A stretch of DNA of 64,000 nt from Psoroptes ovis (lineage: Eukaryota > Arthropoda > Arachnida > Sarcoptiformes > Psoroptidae). This document shows positions 10,215-22,326 of the stretch, one piece after another. The position numbers and the translations under genes were made by a program. The first letter of the stretch is position 1. Each line of letters opens with the position of its first letter. The notes under the pieces are model-generated. The model did no database searches and had not been told where the DNA came from. It saw only the letters and a program-made list of their open reading frames with translations. The DNA is taken from assembly GCA_002943765.1 (NCBI GenBank), contig PQWQ01000003.1, forward strand, positions 62,001 to 126,000. Reading direction: 5' to 3'.

Positions 10215-12849
10215 CTATTTTTCTACATAATATCTATGACCACCGGTTTCACCGGTCATTTTGAATGGATCATTCGGTCCAACCGGGTTGATAACATCAA
10301 GCGCAGGACAATAAAGACTTCGGTCACCGAATTCCGTTTTATAAATTGTTTTCTCTTCACATTCTTTTTGCTGCTGTTGCTGTTGAGCTTGTTGTCCATT
10401 TGATTGTGATTTTGATTTATCAGCATTATCAGCCGTATCTGGCCTCGCAAATATCGAATCACTCGATTGTCGAAATAGATTACGTCGTCGTCCAGAACGC
10501 AAGGTTCGCCGACCTGCTGTACGTTTACGTTCCGGCTGCGACTGCTGCTGCTGTTTACTGGCTGACTTTTTCCTTCCGGAATTCAGCCGTTGCCGACGAT
10601 ATGTTGATGCTGTCGTTGTGGTAAATTCCATATGATCATCCGAGTTGAACAATGGTATTGAACATTCATTTTTATGTCTTTGTATTCGTTGTGGCAATAT
10701 GAATGGTCGATTTGAACTACCGATCAATGCATGTCCATTCATTATTTTTGTTTGTTTCGGTTGTTGTTGTTGCTGCTGTGGTTGTTTGATCATGTCGTTG
10801 CCGTTCGATTTCGATTCACCTTTATTATTCATTTTGACCTGTTCACGTGATTTATGATTATTTTTATTAAAACCACCTGTCAAAATATGAAAATCATCCG
10901 ATGTTTCATGTAGACGGCGACTAATATGTGAACGATGTGAGCTATTATTCAAATTATCTTCATTATAATCATTGACATCTTTATCATTATCATCATTCAT
11001 TTGTAACAGGCCCAACTCTTTAATATTATCAACATAATATGCATCGTAGGGTCTATGTTTCATCGTTTTCGATTGGGGCTCTTGTTTTTGTTTATTTTGT
11101 TGCTGCTGATCATCATTATCATCAGTAACAATAGTCTTAGTTATCTTGTCTTCACCATCAATATCATCATCATTAGTTTTATTCACTTGTAAACGATGAT
11201 CATGATCATCATCATGACCATCAACATCATGGTGACGAATTTTTCGAACCAATTTTTCGGCCATTAATTCATTTTGACCATCCGATGTTTGTATCAGGGT
11301 TTTTTTCTCAAATTTTTTCTTCAATTCACCATCAACCAATCGTAATGGTTTGCCCGAAGGGTTTTTATCTGATTTATCATCATTATAATCATAATTATTA
11401 TCAATAAGGTTATATTTGCAACGATTTTTTTCTTCATTTTTCATCAATGTTGTTGTTCGACGTGTTACTTTTGGTAATTTCAATGAGCTATCATTGATTG
11501 TTTTAGCTTCACCATTAACAATGATAAAATTTTTATATGCATCACGATTATTCGTAGACCAATAGCCATGTCCACCAGTTTTCAAACTAGTTTTTGGACG
11601 ATTATTACGTAAGGTTTTACGTTTAGTTGCTGAACGTAACAGTGGTGTATTGCCTGAATGTCTTCCACGTTTTGTATTGAAATATAATTGTTGTTGTTGG
11701 GAATTTGAATCGCTATAATTTGAATATTTCGAATTATCACTATTACCCGAACGACGTTGTTGTTGACCATATGTTGAACGAAATGTTGTTTCCAATTCCA
11801 TTGGACCTTCCAATTTAAGATTATCTTTCGGTTTTGTTCGTTTACTTGGACGTACAACAATCCAATTATCTTGATCAACATCATTATTATAATAATTAAT
11901 ATATTGTTGTCCATCATCATTATTGAAATTATCTTGTCGATGTTCTTCAAGATGTGTTTGTTTTAATGTTTCACAAATACAATGAATTTTATCACAGTCA
12001 TCTACACTACATGCTACACTACTGAATGATGAATCAGTATCACTGAAACCAGTGATTGGTGGTAGAAATCCATTCGTCGTCGTTGGTGGTGGTTGCTGTG
12101 AATCAATGATTTTATTATTAGTTTTATCATTATGATCAGTGATCGGATTAATCATCATTGATTGTTCAGGGTCATCGTGATTCATTGTATTCACTAAGCG
12201 TGTGGTCGATACAACACGCAGTGGTAACATGTATTGCGGTGCTGCTGGTGGCTGCTGATGATAATATTGATTATTATGGTTTCTTTTCACTTTATTCACC
12301 TTTGATGATTGCTTTTTACCGGTCGCTGTTGTTGTCTTTGTGGTCGTTGTAGCTTTCGTTTTAGTTTTCGATTTTTGATACGTTCGATTACCATGTTCAT
12401 CATTACGTATTCTCGATAATGACCGAGTCAGCTCTTCAACTTGTTCCGGTGATGTTTTCCATGTTTGTCGTTGATTTGAGCTTCGCTGTTCATCTGGATT
12501 ATCTTCTGGCTGTTGCGGTTGTTGATCATCGGTTGTAGCTTGCATTTTATCATCAATTATCATTTGTGGTTCATTCGAACGTTTATGACGTATTAATGGC
12601 TGATCAGATGATGATGAATCAATAATCAATTGTTTTTCGCTGGTTAAACTTGTCTCTAATGATATGATTGGTGGTGATCGTAGTGATTCTTGATTGGTTT
12701 CAATTATTATCGGTAATTCTATTGTCGGTGTTGTATGATATTGGTCATTTTGATCATTATTTAAATTATTATCATTGAAATTTTCCATCAATTTGCCATC
12801 AGAATCAATGTGTAAAACGTTTTTATCGGTTCGATCACAATTATGGCGA
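10215..12849 (-). CDS. Large low-complexity protein with two GGH-aromatic motifs, 3' exon (partial)
   Basis: A single open exon of about 877 codons. A splice acceptor (TTTCTAG) at 12850 shows that the true 5' end lies upstream. A candidate preceding exon ends at a GTAAAAAT donor at 12971, and its phase matches (..SEDFS|RHNCDR). I do not recognise the family. Most of the protein is rich in Asn, Asp, Gln, Lys, Ser and Thr, with poly-Gln runs and RR/KR-rich patches (GRKKSASK, RTAGRRTLRSGRRRN) that could be nuclear localisation signals. Two ordered-looking blocks stand out: GGHGYWSTNNRDAYKNF in the middle and a C-terminus with SLYCPALDVI and TGETGGHRYYVEK. The shared GGHxYW/Y core suggests a short repeated functional motif. 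There is no signal peptide or membrane segment. Confidence 0.7.
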
Positions 12850-13888
12850 CTAGAAACAACGAAATTCAAAAGAAAACAATTGAAATTTCAATTCAAAATG
12901 AAACTAAAACTGTTTCAAGCTGATCAGATCAATGCAATAACGAATTGAACGACTTGGACAATAATTTTTACCTGAAATCCTCTGATAATTTGTGGTCAAT
13001 ATATACAAACAATGGACATGCAAACAAACACAAATAAACAAATGAATTACAGGCTATTCAAAGCTAGGAACTTTTGAAACAAAATTCAACAAAACAGATT
13101 ATTCCTAAGGTAACCATCATTGTATCCTGATCATCATCAATGAATCAACATGAATCGGTGTAATAAATAGCTGTCCAACACACACACACCGATCACCCAT
13201 TATTAAGGCTTGGTCATTCGTTTTTCTGTATCTTGTCCGAGGGTACATCACAAGTAATTATATAGAATTTTTGGAATTGGAGTTTTTTTTGTTTGGTCAT
13301 TGCACCGATAAATTGTAATCATACCATGGAATACAATTTTTGAAAAACATTATCAATGTTTAAAATAATTTACAATTATCTGATATTAATCGACAAAGTT
13401 TTTTACAAGAAGAAACATTGTACAGTCTTATCTTGAAACTAATCAATTAATGAATTAATTAATTAATCGAGTTTTATTTACTTTTAACTTTGAAATTCGA
13501 ATATTTTAAATTCAAAATATTTAGAATACTTAGGGTTTAGACCTAAGATGGACCTAACAAATTTAAGAGGTAATATTTGACCATAAGGTAAATCAAATAC
13601 AAACAAAATCAATGACAAGTCATTGATATTCATATCGATATATTCATATCGAAATTCTACGACAAACAATTCGAATTATCATTTGTGTATTTGTTTCATA
13701 GATCAAATCAACGAATTATTCTTCCGGAATTTTTCTCATTATTATTGAAACAATATAATTATTATCAATATGAATAATTAATTCATTTTTTTGTAGGTGC
13801 TGTTGTTGTAGTAACCCTACATATATGGTGGGTTGATGGTCAAATATTACTTGGTAGATTACCACCATTTGTTGGTAGATTATTTGTG

Positions 13889-13974
13889 TATTAGGCTGTC
13901 CGCAAAGTTTTTACCGGTTATATCGTTAGAAAATCAATTGGAAAATCAAGCAAGAACTTTTCGGACAACCTAAT
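13889..13974. mobile_element. Mariner-type MITE copy 2 (subfamily A)
   Basis: The left end is TATTAGGCTGTCCGCAAAG and the right end is TTCGGACAACCTAATA, an imperfect inverted repeat of about 25 bp around a GGTTATATCG..AAAATC core. Length is about 85 bp, non-coding, TA at the borders. Confidence 0.85.
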
Positions 13975-14724
13975 ATTTTTCTTCGGTGTGATTGCACCAA
14001 TGAAACAAATGGAGAGAAATGAAAAAGTTTTAATCATTTCACTCATTATGATATGAGTATTTAAAATTTATTATTCCATGAGCTCTCTGCAAAGGCCTAA
14101 TACCTGGAAGATTAATCCAAGCTCTAAAACAAGGGTTTATGGTTAATTAATGAAAATTAGAAAAAATGAAAATGAAATGTCATTAACCATTTGCTTAAAT
14201 TGCTACCGTATGTTGCAATTTGAACAATTTACAATTGTTTGATCAAATTTTAGACCTTTTACTGGTCACTTTTTGTTTGTTTCACAATCGAAATTTGAAA
14301 AAACAGAAATTCCAAACCAGGGTGATGTGCGTGATACATGTTTGTATTTGGTCATCATATATATGGTGGTAACAATTGACAAATATGACCTAGATTTTTC
14401 GAAACATTATTCAGTTGTTATAAGGGTTGTTTTAAGGGTCTTCGGGGCTGGTTATTATTTATTATTGCGACAATCAATTTTTGACTAGTGTCAAAAGATC
14501 TACAACGAAATCGGATGAACAACAAGCGGAAATTTTGAAATTTACACAGTTAATTACGAGATAATCTCAAAGATTACGTCGATTTCGGAGCCATATGAAA
14601 CAACCAGGGTTTTTTGGCCATCCAATAAGATAAGATGGACCAGTAGCAGCCCCAGCAAACAACAAAAATTGGTCAAAAAATAATAAATTCAAAAATATTC
14701 ATAAATAAACATTCAAATAAATTA

Positions 14725-14804
14725 TTAGGTTGTCCCATAAGTTCTTGCCGTTTTTTGAATTTTTTTTCATTTGAAAAACGGCAAGAACTTATGGGACGAC
14801 CTAA
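14725..14804. mobile_element. Mariner-type MITE copy 3 (subfamily C)
   Basis: A nearly perfect hairpin. The left arm TTAGGTTGTCCCATAAGTTC continues to CTTGCCG, and the right arm CGGCAAGAACTTATGGGACG ends ACCTAA. The loop is T-rich and shared with the copy at 779-859. It is the cleanest palindrome of the family in this window. Confidence 0.9.
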
Positions 14805-15140
14805 TAATAAATTGATGAATTGATAAGGCCAGAATTTTTGAAATTTTGAAAATTCTGAATAATTCACCTGAAAACAATCGTTGACTGGTCATGCGTATTC
14901 ATTATTTCAAATTGATTTCAATTTTTGCTTAATCTATGACCTCGTTTCATATCATCAACGTATTAATTATTTGTAGGTACTTTTTAAAAATTCAAAAATG
15001 AATGAATGAATCGAAAAATGTTATGATTAATCATAAAATGACTATGGTGTTGTGGATTATGATGATGACTAAGGGTAGTAATTTCTCTGATAGAAATGTA
15101 CGCTTAAAAACTGTAAAAATTGTGAATAAATTTTAAATAA

Positions 15141-15219
15141 TTCAAGGGTTTATCCCTCTTCTGATTATTCAAGAGTTTATTTCAATGATAATTCAAGGGT
15201 TTATACCTCTTCTGATTAT
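15141..15219. repeat. Direct repeat pair ATTCAAGGGTTTAT..CTCTTCTGATTATT
   Basis: Two copies of an about 28-bp unit (ATTCAAGGGTTTAT followed by CCTCTTCTGATTATT), differing at one base. They begin near 15140 and 15191, with a diverged partial copy between them. No function is apparent. Confidence 0.7.
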
Positions 15220-15733
15220 TAAAATTCAAAAAAAAAAATATTTAAATTAAAATTTATGACCTGTAAATCAACTAGCAAAATTTCAAACTTATCACCAGCA
15301 AAATTGTAAAATCATTCACAAAGTCAAAACTTACCCACAAATACAGATTTGACAAATGCATTTATCTTTGGCGATTGGCATTATTTCACTGGTTTTTCAA
15401 TCAAAAACCTTTAGAATCAAATCATGAGGTACGTCGACGAAACTATAGTCTCAAAATAACTGAATAATTCAAAAGTTTTGAAAATTTTCGAAAATTCCAA
15501 TCGTTATCTTTGGTGAATTATTATTTTGACCAACGTTGTCATTTGTTGTTGTTATTGTTGAAATAACTAATCTAAAAATGACCAGAACCTGAATAAATGC
15601 TTCGGTGAATCGGTATGATATTCCATATCGGGTATCATTTTTAATCACCGTTGAAATGTGGGAGGTGGTATAAAGGTGCTCGGGCACCATGGACCGATAA
15701 TGTGTATTTGTATGCTGTGACATACATGAATCT

Positions 15734-15814
15734 ATAAGGTTGTCCAATAAGTTCTTGCTGATTTTTCAATTATTTCCTATGATATAATCGGCAAAAACTT
15801 TTAGGACAACCTAA
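15734..15814. mobile_element. Mariner-type MITE copy 4 (subfamily A, reversed)
   Basis: Starts TATAAGGTTGTCCAATAAGT and ends TTTAGGACAACCTAAT. The interior CCTATGATATAATCGGC is the reverse complement of the subfamily A core, so this copy lies in opposite orientation to copies 2, 6, 9 and 11. Confidence 0.85.
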
Positions 15815-16109
15815 TATTTTACAAAATCAAGTATTGAACAAATTTAGGACATGATCAAACATGTTCCATTGTAAATAATGAATTCTTTTATTTTTTGACC
15901 TGATTTTTCACCATTATTTATTACCCATAAATACACAGATACACACAACACATACAGCCGGAGTGTATGGCAAATGTATTATTTTGGTCAATAAATCACA
16001 ATTTTAATAATAATTTTTGACTTATTTCACAGGTAAAACTTTGAACATTCTTAAAATTCTCGAAATTCCAAGATTTCCGATATTTTTACACCAAAAATAA
16101 AAGGATATT

Positions 16110-18857
16110 TCAACAACCCATGTCAAAAGCAATCTGTACAAATTTACAAGGGCCATGTAGTTCAATAAATTCCAATAATTTTGGTGATAATCGCAATTTA
16201 CGGCCATAATCATTGATTATTTGCCATATTCGTTTAGCTGAATATGGTAATATTCGATGATGATCAATATATTTGTTATTATTATTATGCTCATCGGTAT
16301 TTTTGTAAACATTTTTACATTGATCACAGGTCAAATATATTTGATGCACCTTTCTGGCTGCTAAACATTTCAGTGGGAAAAGATTCAAATGTTTAACCAT
16401 AGATTTCGGTGAACAATATTTTAGATTTGGATAAATATCAAACAGTGTTTGATTATAAATATTTTTAGCATCCAAATGTATTGATTGTAAATCAGCATAA
16501 TCAAAATGATAAAGGGCATTTTGAACATATTTCCCGTAGTAAACATGTTCACATAATTCATTGAATATGGGTTGAATTTCTCGTATTGATACATGATTCT
16601 TATGACCATAATTTGCGAGATAATGTAATGGTGTATTGTACATATTATCATATACGTTAGTATTGGCACCACATTTCAATAATAATTTGATTAACGCTTT
16701 CAAAATTGATAATTTGTTACTGTGTTTGATCGAATAAAAAATAGAACAAAATAATTATTCAGTTTTGAAATAAGGAATTATTATTAGGTTGTCCGCAAAG
16801 TTTTTGCTGATTTTCAAACGTTTTTTCAATTAGTAAATCAGCAAAAACTTTCCGAACGACCCATTAAATGAATAAATTGGAAAAATTTACCTCCAATTAT
16901 CATAAGCAAAAATCGAATGAATCATATGACGGCCATAATCAATGTTTGTATAATTTAATTCGAGAAAATTTTTGACCAATTTTTCAATTATTTGTCGCTG
17001 TTTGTCATTGAAATTGCCATAAAACTAATTCGATTTGAAAAAATAAATAATGAATTGAAATGATAAGACAAGAATTAAATATTTTGGTAAAATGACATTT
17101 CAATTATAACAAAATGATTGCACTTACTCGGGCAAAATATTTCAACAAATAATATGCAACATTCAATACTTGATTCATATCGGATAATTCAGAAATATTG
17201 CCCGTGGTTGAATCACCAAATATTTTGTCATTATTGCTAAAACCATTTGGAAATAATCGTTCAATCTTTACATCATTCAATGTAAAATGTTCAATATGTT
17301 CACATAGTTCATATGCATTCAATTGAAATGGCATCGCTTGTAATGCACCATTCGGCAATGAAAATGATTGTAAATAATCAATGATTAATTGAAGTAATTT
17401 TTGATTATATCGAAATTGAATTTCATCAAATTTTCGTGGATCCAAATGTTCGAAATAATCATTGAAATCATTCGATACAAATACTCTTAGATTAATTCTG
17501 ATTCGAATAGCATTTTCAAATAAATCCAATGCATTTGTATAGTTTTGAAATTTTTCAATAAATAATTTTCCAAAAACATTAAGGTTATTGGCTTTTTTCA
17601 CTGATTCTTTGGCGAAAAATCGCTCAACAACGTATAAACATTCATAAAATAATTGTTGTTCATCATCGTTAATTTGATCAAATTCATCCAATGTTTGTGT
17701 TTCATCAAATAAATTATCATTAATATTTATATAATGTTTGAAATTATTAATTTTACGACGTATCGGTAATTGTTTTGGATCATCCACGGCGAATAATTGA
17801 TTTTCATTAAATTCACCATCATAATCCGCCGGTAAATATCGTAATTGAAATGCAATACGAAGATATTTTCGAATCGTTGTAAAAGGATTGTCATTCAACA
17901 GGCATCCAATAGCTAATAATTCATATGCAGTGATACGATCTTCAATCATGAATTGATGTTTCAAATCAACGGTCCATATATGTAACATTTCATAGAATAA
18001 ATCTACGAAATTTTCGTAGGCCGCCAAAAACAATGGTGTTAATCCATTATTATCTTCTTGTAGCATTGCACCATGCGCCATTAACATTTTTACAATTTCA
18101 AAATTATTATTTTTGACCGCAAAATGTAGTGCAGTGCCACCACAATAAGCGGCTATGTTCGGATCGGCACCATTTTCAAGCAGATATTTGACAATCTTTT
18201 CATTATCACTATTAGTGGCCAACATCAAAGGTGTATTGCGAAATTTATTGGGCTTATTAATGTCGGCATTGTATTGCAGAAGTAATTTGATCATCGCAAT
18301 ATTTTCTTCTTGTGAATTGTATTCATTATCACAAAGTAAACGAATAGCGGTTGCATCATTATCATTGGTTGCATTAGGATCGGCACCATATTCGAGCAAT
18401 AATTTCAGCTGTTTAAAATAACCATATAATGCTGCTGTCCATAACGGTGTAACGTTTGCTATCATATGGTCATTATCAATGGAACATGGTTGATGTATTG
18501 AATTTCTCTGATCAATATTTTTGACTGGAAAATTTTCTAAAATTGCTCGTAATATTCGATCATCATCATCATTGATTAATACTAAATAATGAATCAGTGT
18601 CGTTGAACAATCATGATCATGATCTGATTGACATTGTTTAAGGAATTTTTGTTCCAATAACAATTCTATCACATTTGCACCTAGTTTATTGAGCATATTA
18701 ATCACATTTTGTACATTTAAATTTTCAAAATTATCGGCGAAATAATTTTGAATCAGGTGTTTACCTTTGAGAGAGATTAAAGGGTTAAATTAATTGAAAT
18801 TATTCAGAACAGGAGTCGTCAAAGCTTACATTCTTGTATTTGATCTTCATTGTGCAT
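16110..18857 (-). CDS. FEM1-like ankyrin-repeat E3 substrate receptor (802 aa)
   Basis: Four minus-strand exons: 18830-18857 (MHNEDQIQE), 17128-18764, 16891-17024 and 16110-16719. The phases join to 802 residues. The layout follows FEM1 proteins, substrate receptors of CUL2-RING ubiquitin ligases that read C-terminal degrons. N-terminal ankyrin repeats include TPLWTAALYGYFKQLKLLLE, TPLMLATNSDNEKIVKYLLE and TALHFAVKNNNFEIVKMLM. They are followed by the FEM1 linker ITAYELLAIG. After a long helical middle region come a C-terminal ankyrin pair (LLLKCGANTNVYDNMYNTPL) and the FEM1 end motif (LKCLAARKV...LSPKLLEFIELHG). It is longer than typical FEM1 (about 620-670) and has a CDQC insert in the terminal block. 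An additional upstream exon near 18930-18965 (frame EFEKIRKQRDA) cannot be excluded. Confidence 0.8.
16783..16864. mobile_element. Mariner-type MITE copy 5, inside FEM1-like intron
   Basis: Left end TATTAGGTTGTCCGCAAAG, right end TTTCCGAACGACCCATTA; arms with CTGATTT/AAATCAGC. It lies wholly inside the last intron (16720-16890) of the FEM1-like gene and makes up about half of that intron. Confidence 0.85.
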
Positions 18858-19553
18858 CTTTTTCAATTGATTTAATTAAAAAAAATGGATTAAATTTGAT
18901 TTAGATCAATTAATCAATCAGAAAAACAAACCAGCGTCACGCTGTTTACGGATTTTTTCGAATTCCCTTAAAAAAAAATGAAGGTTAATCATGGCGAGAA
19001 TTATATTGAGTTGTCCCATAAGTTCTTACCGGTTATATCGTAGAAAATCATTGAAAAATCGGCAAGAACTTATGGGACAACCTAATAATTCATGTTAAGT
19101 GAAACACAAAACAGGCGTAAACCTTCAAAATTTTAAAAACTTTTACTTTTTTAAATTTCGTTACTTTTGGCTATGCTTCTACCTCTAATCCATTTGATAA
19201 CATCATTATATGCTACTACAACAATTTAAATGTTAAAATTCCATATTTTCATTAAAAAAAAAAAAAAATATGTGTGTGCGTTTTTTCATTCATTCACTTT
19301 ACAATTCACTTTCATTCAAACAAAAAGTCCCATTTGTTTACACTAATTTTGGTGCTCAAATTTTTTTTTGTTTTCTTCTGATATTTTGGATCAAATTTCT
19401 TCTGGAATTGTCTCAATTTTCCATTTTTTCGCCACCAAAATTGCTGCATTTTTCAATGATCTAAAGGTTTGGACCCTTTGTAAAAGCTTAAAAACGATCT
19501 TTGAAGAAAAAGAAATTCGCTTAGACCAAGTCGTCGTAAAAAACACCTGAAAC
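18858..19553. other. Intergenic region with MITE, head-to-head promoters
   Basis: The spacer between the divergently transcribed FEM1-like (minus) and UBE2Q-like (plus) genes. It contains MITE copy 6 and an oligo-A run near 19253-19269. No TATA box is clear. Confidence 0.5.
19004..19085. mobile_element. Mariner-type MITE copy 6 (subfamily A)
   Basis: Left end TATTGAGTTGTCCCATAAGT, right end ACTTATGGGACAACCTAATA, core GGTTATATCGTAGAAAATC. It sits in the head-to-head spacer, so it could affect either promoter. Confidence 0.85.
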
Positions 19554-21583
19554 ATGGCCTGTTTGGCAAGATTAAAATCCGATGTAAAATCGCTGTCGGA
19601 ATTATTTCCACGAACACATGGATTATTTCGTGTTATATTGGCAACAGTTGATGAAATTTCATGCGTTTTCATTGTTCGTAATCAAATCAATACCAACAAT
19701 AATGATAATGGAATAAAAAATGAAAAGAAATTGGTGATAAATGCAAATATAACCGAAACATATCCGAATGATCCACCAGTTTGGTTTAGTGAATCGGATG
19801 ATATATCGTCGATATTACAATTATTGACATCGACAACATATAATGATAATTATGTAAGTCATTTTATTGTAAGGTCAAAATTAATTTCAATATCGTTTAT
19901 TTCAATTTCAGATTTTACGACAAGTTTCACTTCTACTCGAACATTTATGTAAATATTTTTCAATTCCAAAACCGATAGATGAGCTGAATAAATTGAATCA
20001 TCTATGGGTTAATCCAAATTTTACGACCAACGTTTTGAATCAGCGTCTTTATCAACAACAACAAAATAATGGTAGCTGTAATAATAACCATAAGAAAAAC
20101 AAGACTTTGACCGTTAAAGCATCTTCATCATCTTCAATGATCGATTCATCATCTTCATCATCATCGACGACAACAACAGTGATGCCATATTCATCAATAA
20201 CATCATCAAGTCAGGATGCTATTAATGAATCTGTAAATAATGGCCAATTATGTAAAATGTTAGATAACTCATCATCATCAACATCAGCATCATTATTATT
20301 CAGAGAAACATCATCACCATCATCATTAATATTATCGAATCATGTATCATCAAGTTCATCAACATCATCATCGATTACATCGTTGAATTCATTATCGAAA
20401 ATGATGACCACCACCAGAATGAATACGTTGACTCAACAATCTGAACAACAAGCGAGAACAATCATACCGAATGGAATACTTGAAGATCATAATAATCAAT
20501 GTAATAATCAAAATTCGATCTCATCAACAAGCGAAAATGATTCGACACCGAGTTCGAATGGTAAAATCATTGATCATGTTAACAATACGGCTAATGGTCA
20601 GAATGATGATGATGATGATGATGATTATGAAATACAAACAGCAAATGGTGATAATAATGATGATGATGAAGAAGTAGTTGATGCCGATGATAATGATGAT
20701 GTCGAAGAAGATGAAGATGATGATGATGATGAATCGGATATGCATATAGAAATGGAAGATGAAACACAAAATGAACAAAATAATTCGGATGGAATGAGTT
20801 CAGATGAACTGGCACAGCTTGAACGTATCCGGCAAAATCATCATCAAAATTTTCAAAATGGAAATTATAATTTTTCAATACAAGCAACTGATCGTTTAAT
20901 GAAAGAATTACGTGATATTTATCGTTGCGATAGTTTTAAACGTAAAGTATTCGAAGTACATCTTGTCAATGAAAATCTATATGAATGGAATGTTTATCTG
21001 AAAAAAGTTGATCCCGATTCACAGCTTCACAGTGATTTACAAACATTAAAAGATAAAGAAGGACATGATTACATTACATTGAATGTAACGTTTAAAGAAA
21101 ATTATCCATTTGAACCACCATTCATAAGGGTTGCAGCACCATTCATATCTGGTGGTTATGTATTGAATGGTGGTGCATTGTGTATGGAATTACTTACTAA
21201 ACAGGTGAGTGTTTTCTTATTTGATCGAAGTTCTTATCTCATTCATCGTTTATTTGTCAGGGATGGAGTAGCGCTTATTCAATGGAAGCGATCATCTTGC
21301 AGATCTCGGCAACATTAGTCAAAGGTAAAGCACGAATCACATTCAATGGACATCGGGTAAGTCATAGAAACAATTCAAAGTCTTTTTCCATTTGAATAAT
21401 TATTAAAATGAATTCTAGGGCCAATACAGCCTTGCAAGGGCACAACAATCGTTTCGTTCATTGGTTTCGATTCACGAAAAAAGTGGTAAGTTTTCGGCCC
21501 AAACAAATGATTTTCGATAAACAAAATTCATCTTTGATTTGTTATCCACAGGATGGTACACACCACCACAAGAAGATGGTTAA
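19554..21583 (+). CDS. UBE2Q: UBE2Q-type ubiquitin-conjugating enzyme E2 (595 aa)
   Basis: Five exons: 19554-19853, 19912-21204, 21261-21356, 21419-21485 and 21552-21583. Phases are consistent and give 595 residues. The N-terminus (CLARLKSDVKSLSELFP) and NPNF/YPNDPPVW region match the RWD-like N-terminal domain of UBE2Q proteins. The C-terminal UBC fold has FKENYPFEPPFIRV, GGYVLNGGALCMELLTKQGWSS (active-site Cys at about residue 524) and LVKGKARITFNG, ending GQYSLARAQQSF..EKSGWYTPPQEDG as in vertebrate UBE2Q1/2. The two domains are separated by an unusually long low-complexity linker (about residues 140-400), first poly-Ser, then an Asp/Glu-rich stretch. Total length exceeds the usual 375-420. 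The role is transfer of ubiquitin to E3-bound substrates in the cytosol or nucleus. Confidence 0.93.
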
Positions 21584-22326
21584 TTTGAATTCAACGAACT
21601 GATTGATTCTATAGTCTTGGATTTAGATAAACTACGACAAACCACATTACCGATAGACAAGATAATCCAATTGATTAATTTCCAAACATCGTAAACAATT
21701 GTTATTATTCAATCCATATTCGTTTTTCATTCATTATCATCATCAACATTTGAAATCATCCATTCATTCATTCATCGATTTTGTTTCGTTATTTTGGACT
21801 ATTACCATTATCAAATATTACGATTGATTAATTCAATTCATTTATTCGATTTCCACGATTAAGACTAAGACAACACGAAGACAAGACGACAGAATTTCAT
21901 TTATTTAGATTAACAATTTCGAATTACTCCATTGGACCGTCATATTCAAATCGATTGCCATAATTTTTTTCAACCTTTCTCTTCGGGTCACAACACACAA
22001 AAACAAAACAATCACCCATTGAACCCCATATGATTGTTAGCATTTATTATTATTATTGAAAATTTTTTGAAAAAGTACATGATAGGTTGTCCGAAAAGTT
22101 TTTGCCAATTTTCCTGATTAATTTTCTATGATATAATTGGCGAAAATTTTGCGGACAACCTATGCGATATATTATAATCCTTAGGTTATACAATTTCTCA
22201 TTTTTTTTGTAAATATTTCTAATTTTTTGCTTTTTTTTCTCGAATATTTCGAATTAAAATAATGATAATTTTTTTTGAATTCAAATCCATGTGTATTTAC
22301 ATCTTGAATTGGTTTTTTTTCGATTT
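21584..22326. other. Convergent 3' flanks of UBE2Q and MRPS16 with MITE
   Basis: Probably contains the UBE2Q 3' UTR (ATTC-rich, about 21584-22060). It holds MITE copy 7 at 22081-22164. No further exon is seen. Confidence 0.5.
22081..22164. mobile_element. Mariner-type MITE copy 7 (subfamily A, reversed)
   Basis: Left end GATAGGTTGTCCGAAAAGTT, right end TTTGCGGACAACCTATG, with the CTATGATATAATTGGC core in reverse orientation. It is non-coding and lies between two convergent genes. Confidence 0.85.

Larger units (their letters stand above)
12850..16109. other. Repeat-bearing non-coding region
   Basis: Apart from possible 5' exon(s) of the minus-strand long-exon gene near 12972-13015, I see no gene. 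It holds three mariner-type MITEs (13889-13974, 14725-14804, 15734-15814), a 28-bp direct repeat near 15140-15220 and a short exon-like open stretch at 13799-13892. Short frames at 14273-14488 and 15469-15747 have no support beyond length. Confidence 0.45.

Noticed and set aside
11582..11950. Minus-strand 122-codon frame inside the long low-complexity exon
   Set aside because: It overlaps the 10215-12849 exon in another frame; the Ile/Met-rich make-up reflects the ATN-repeat codons of that exon.
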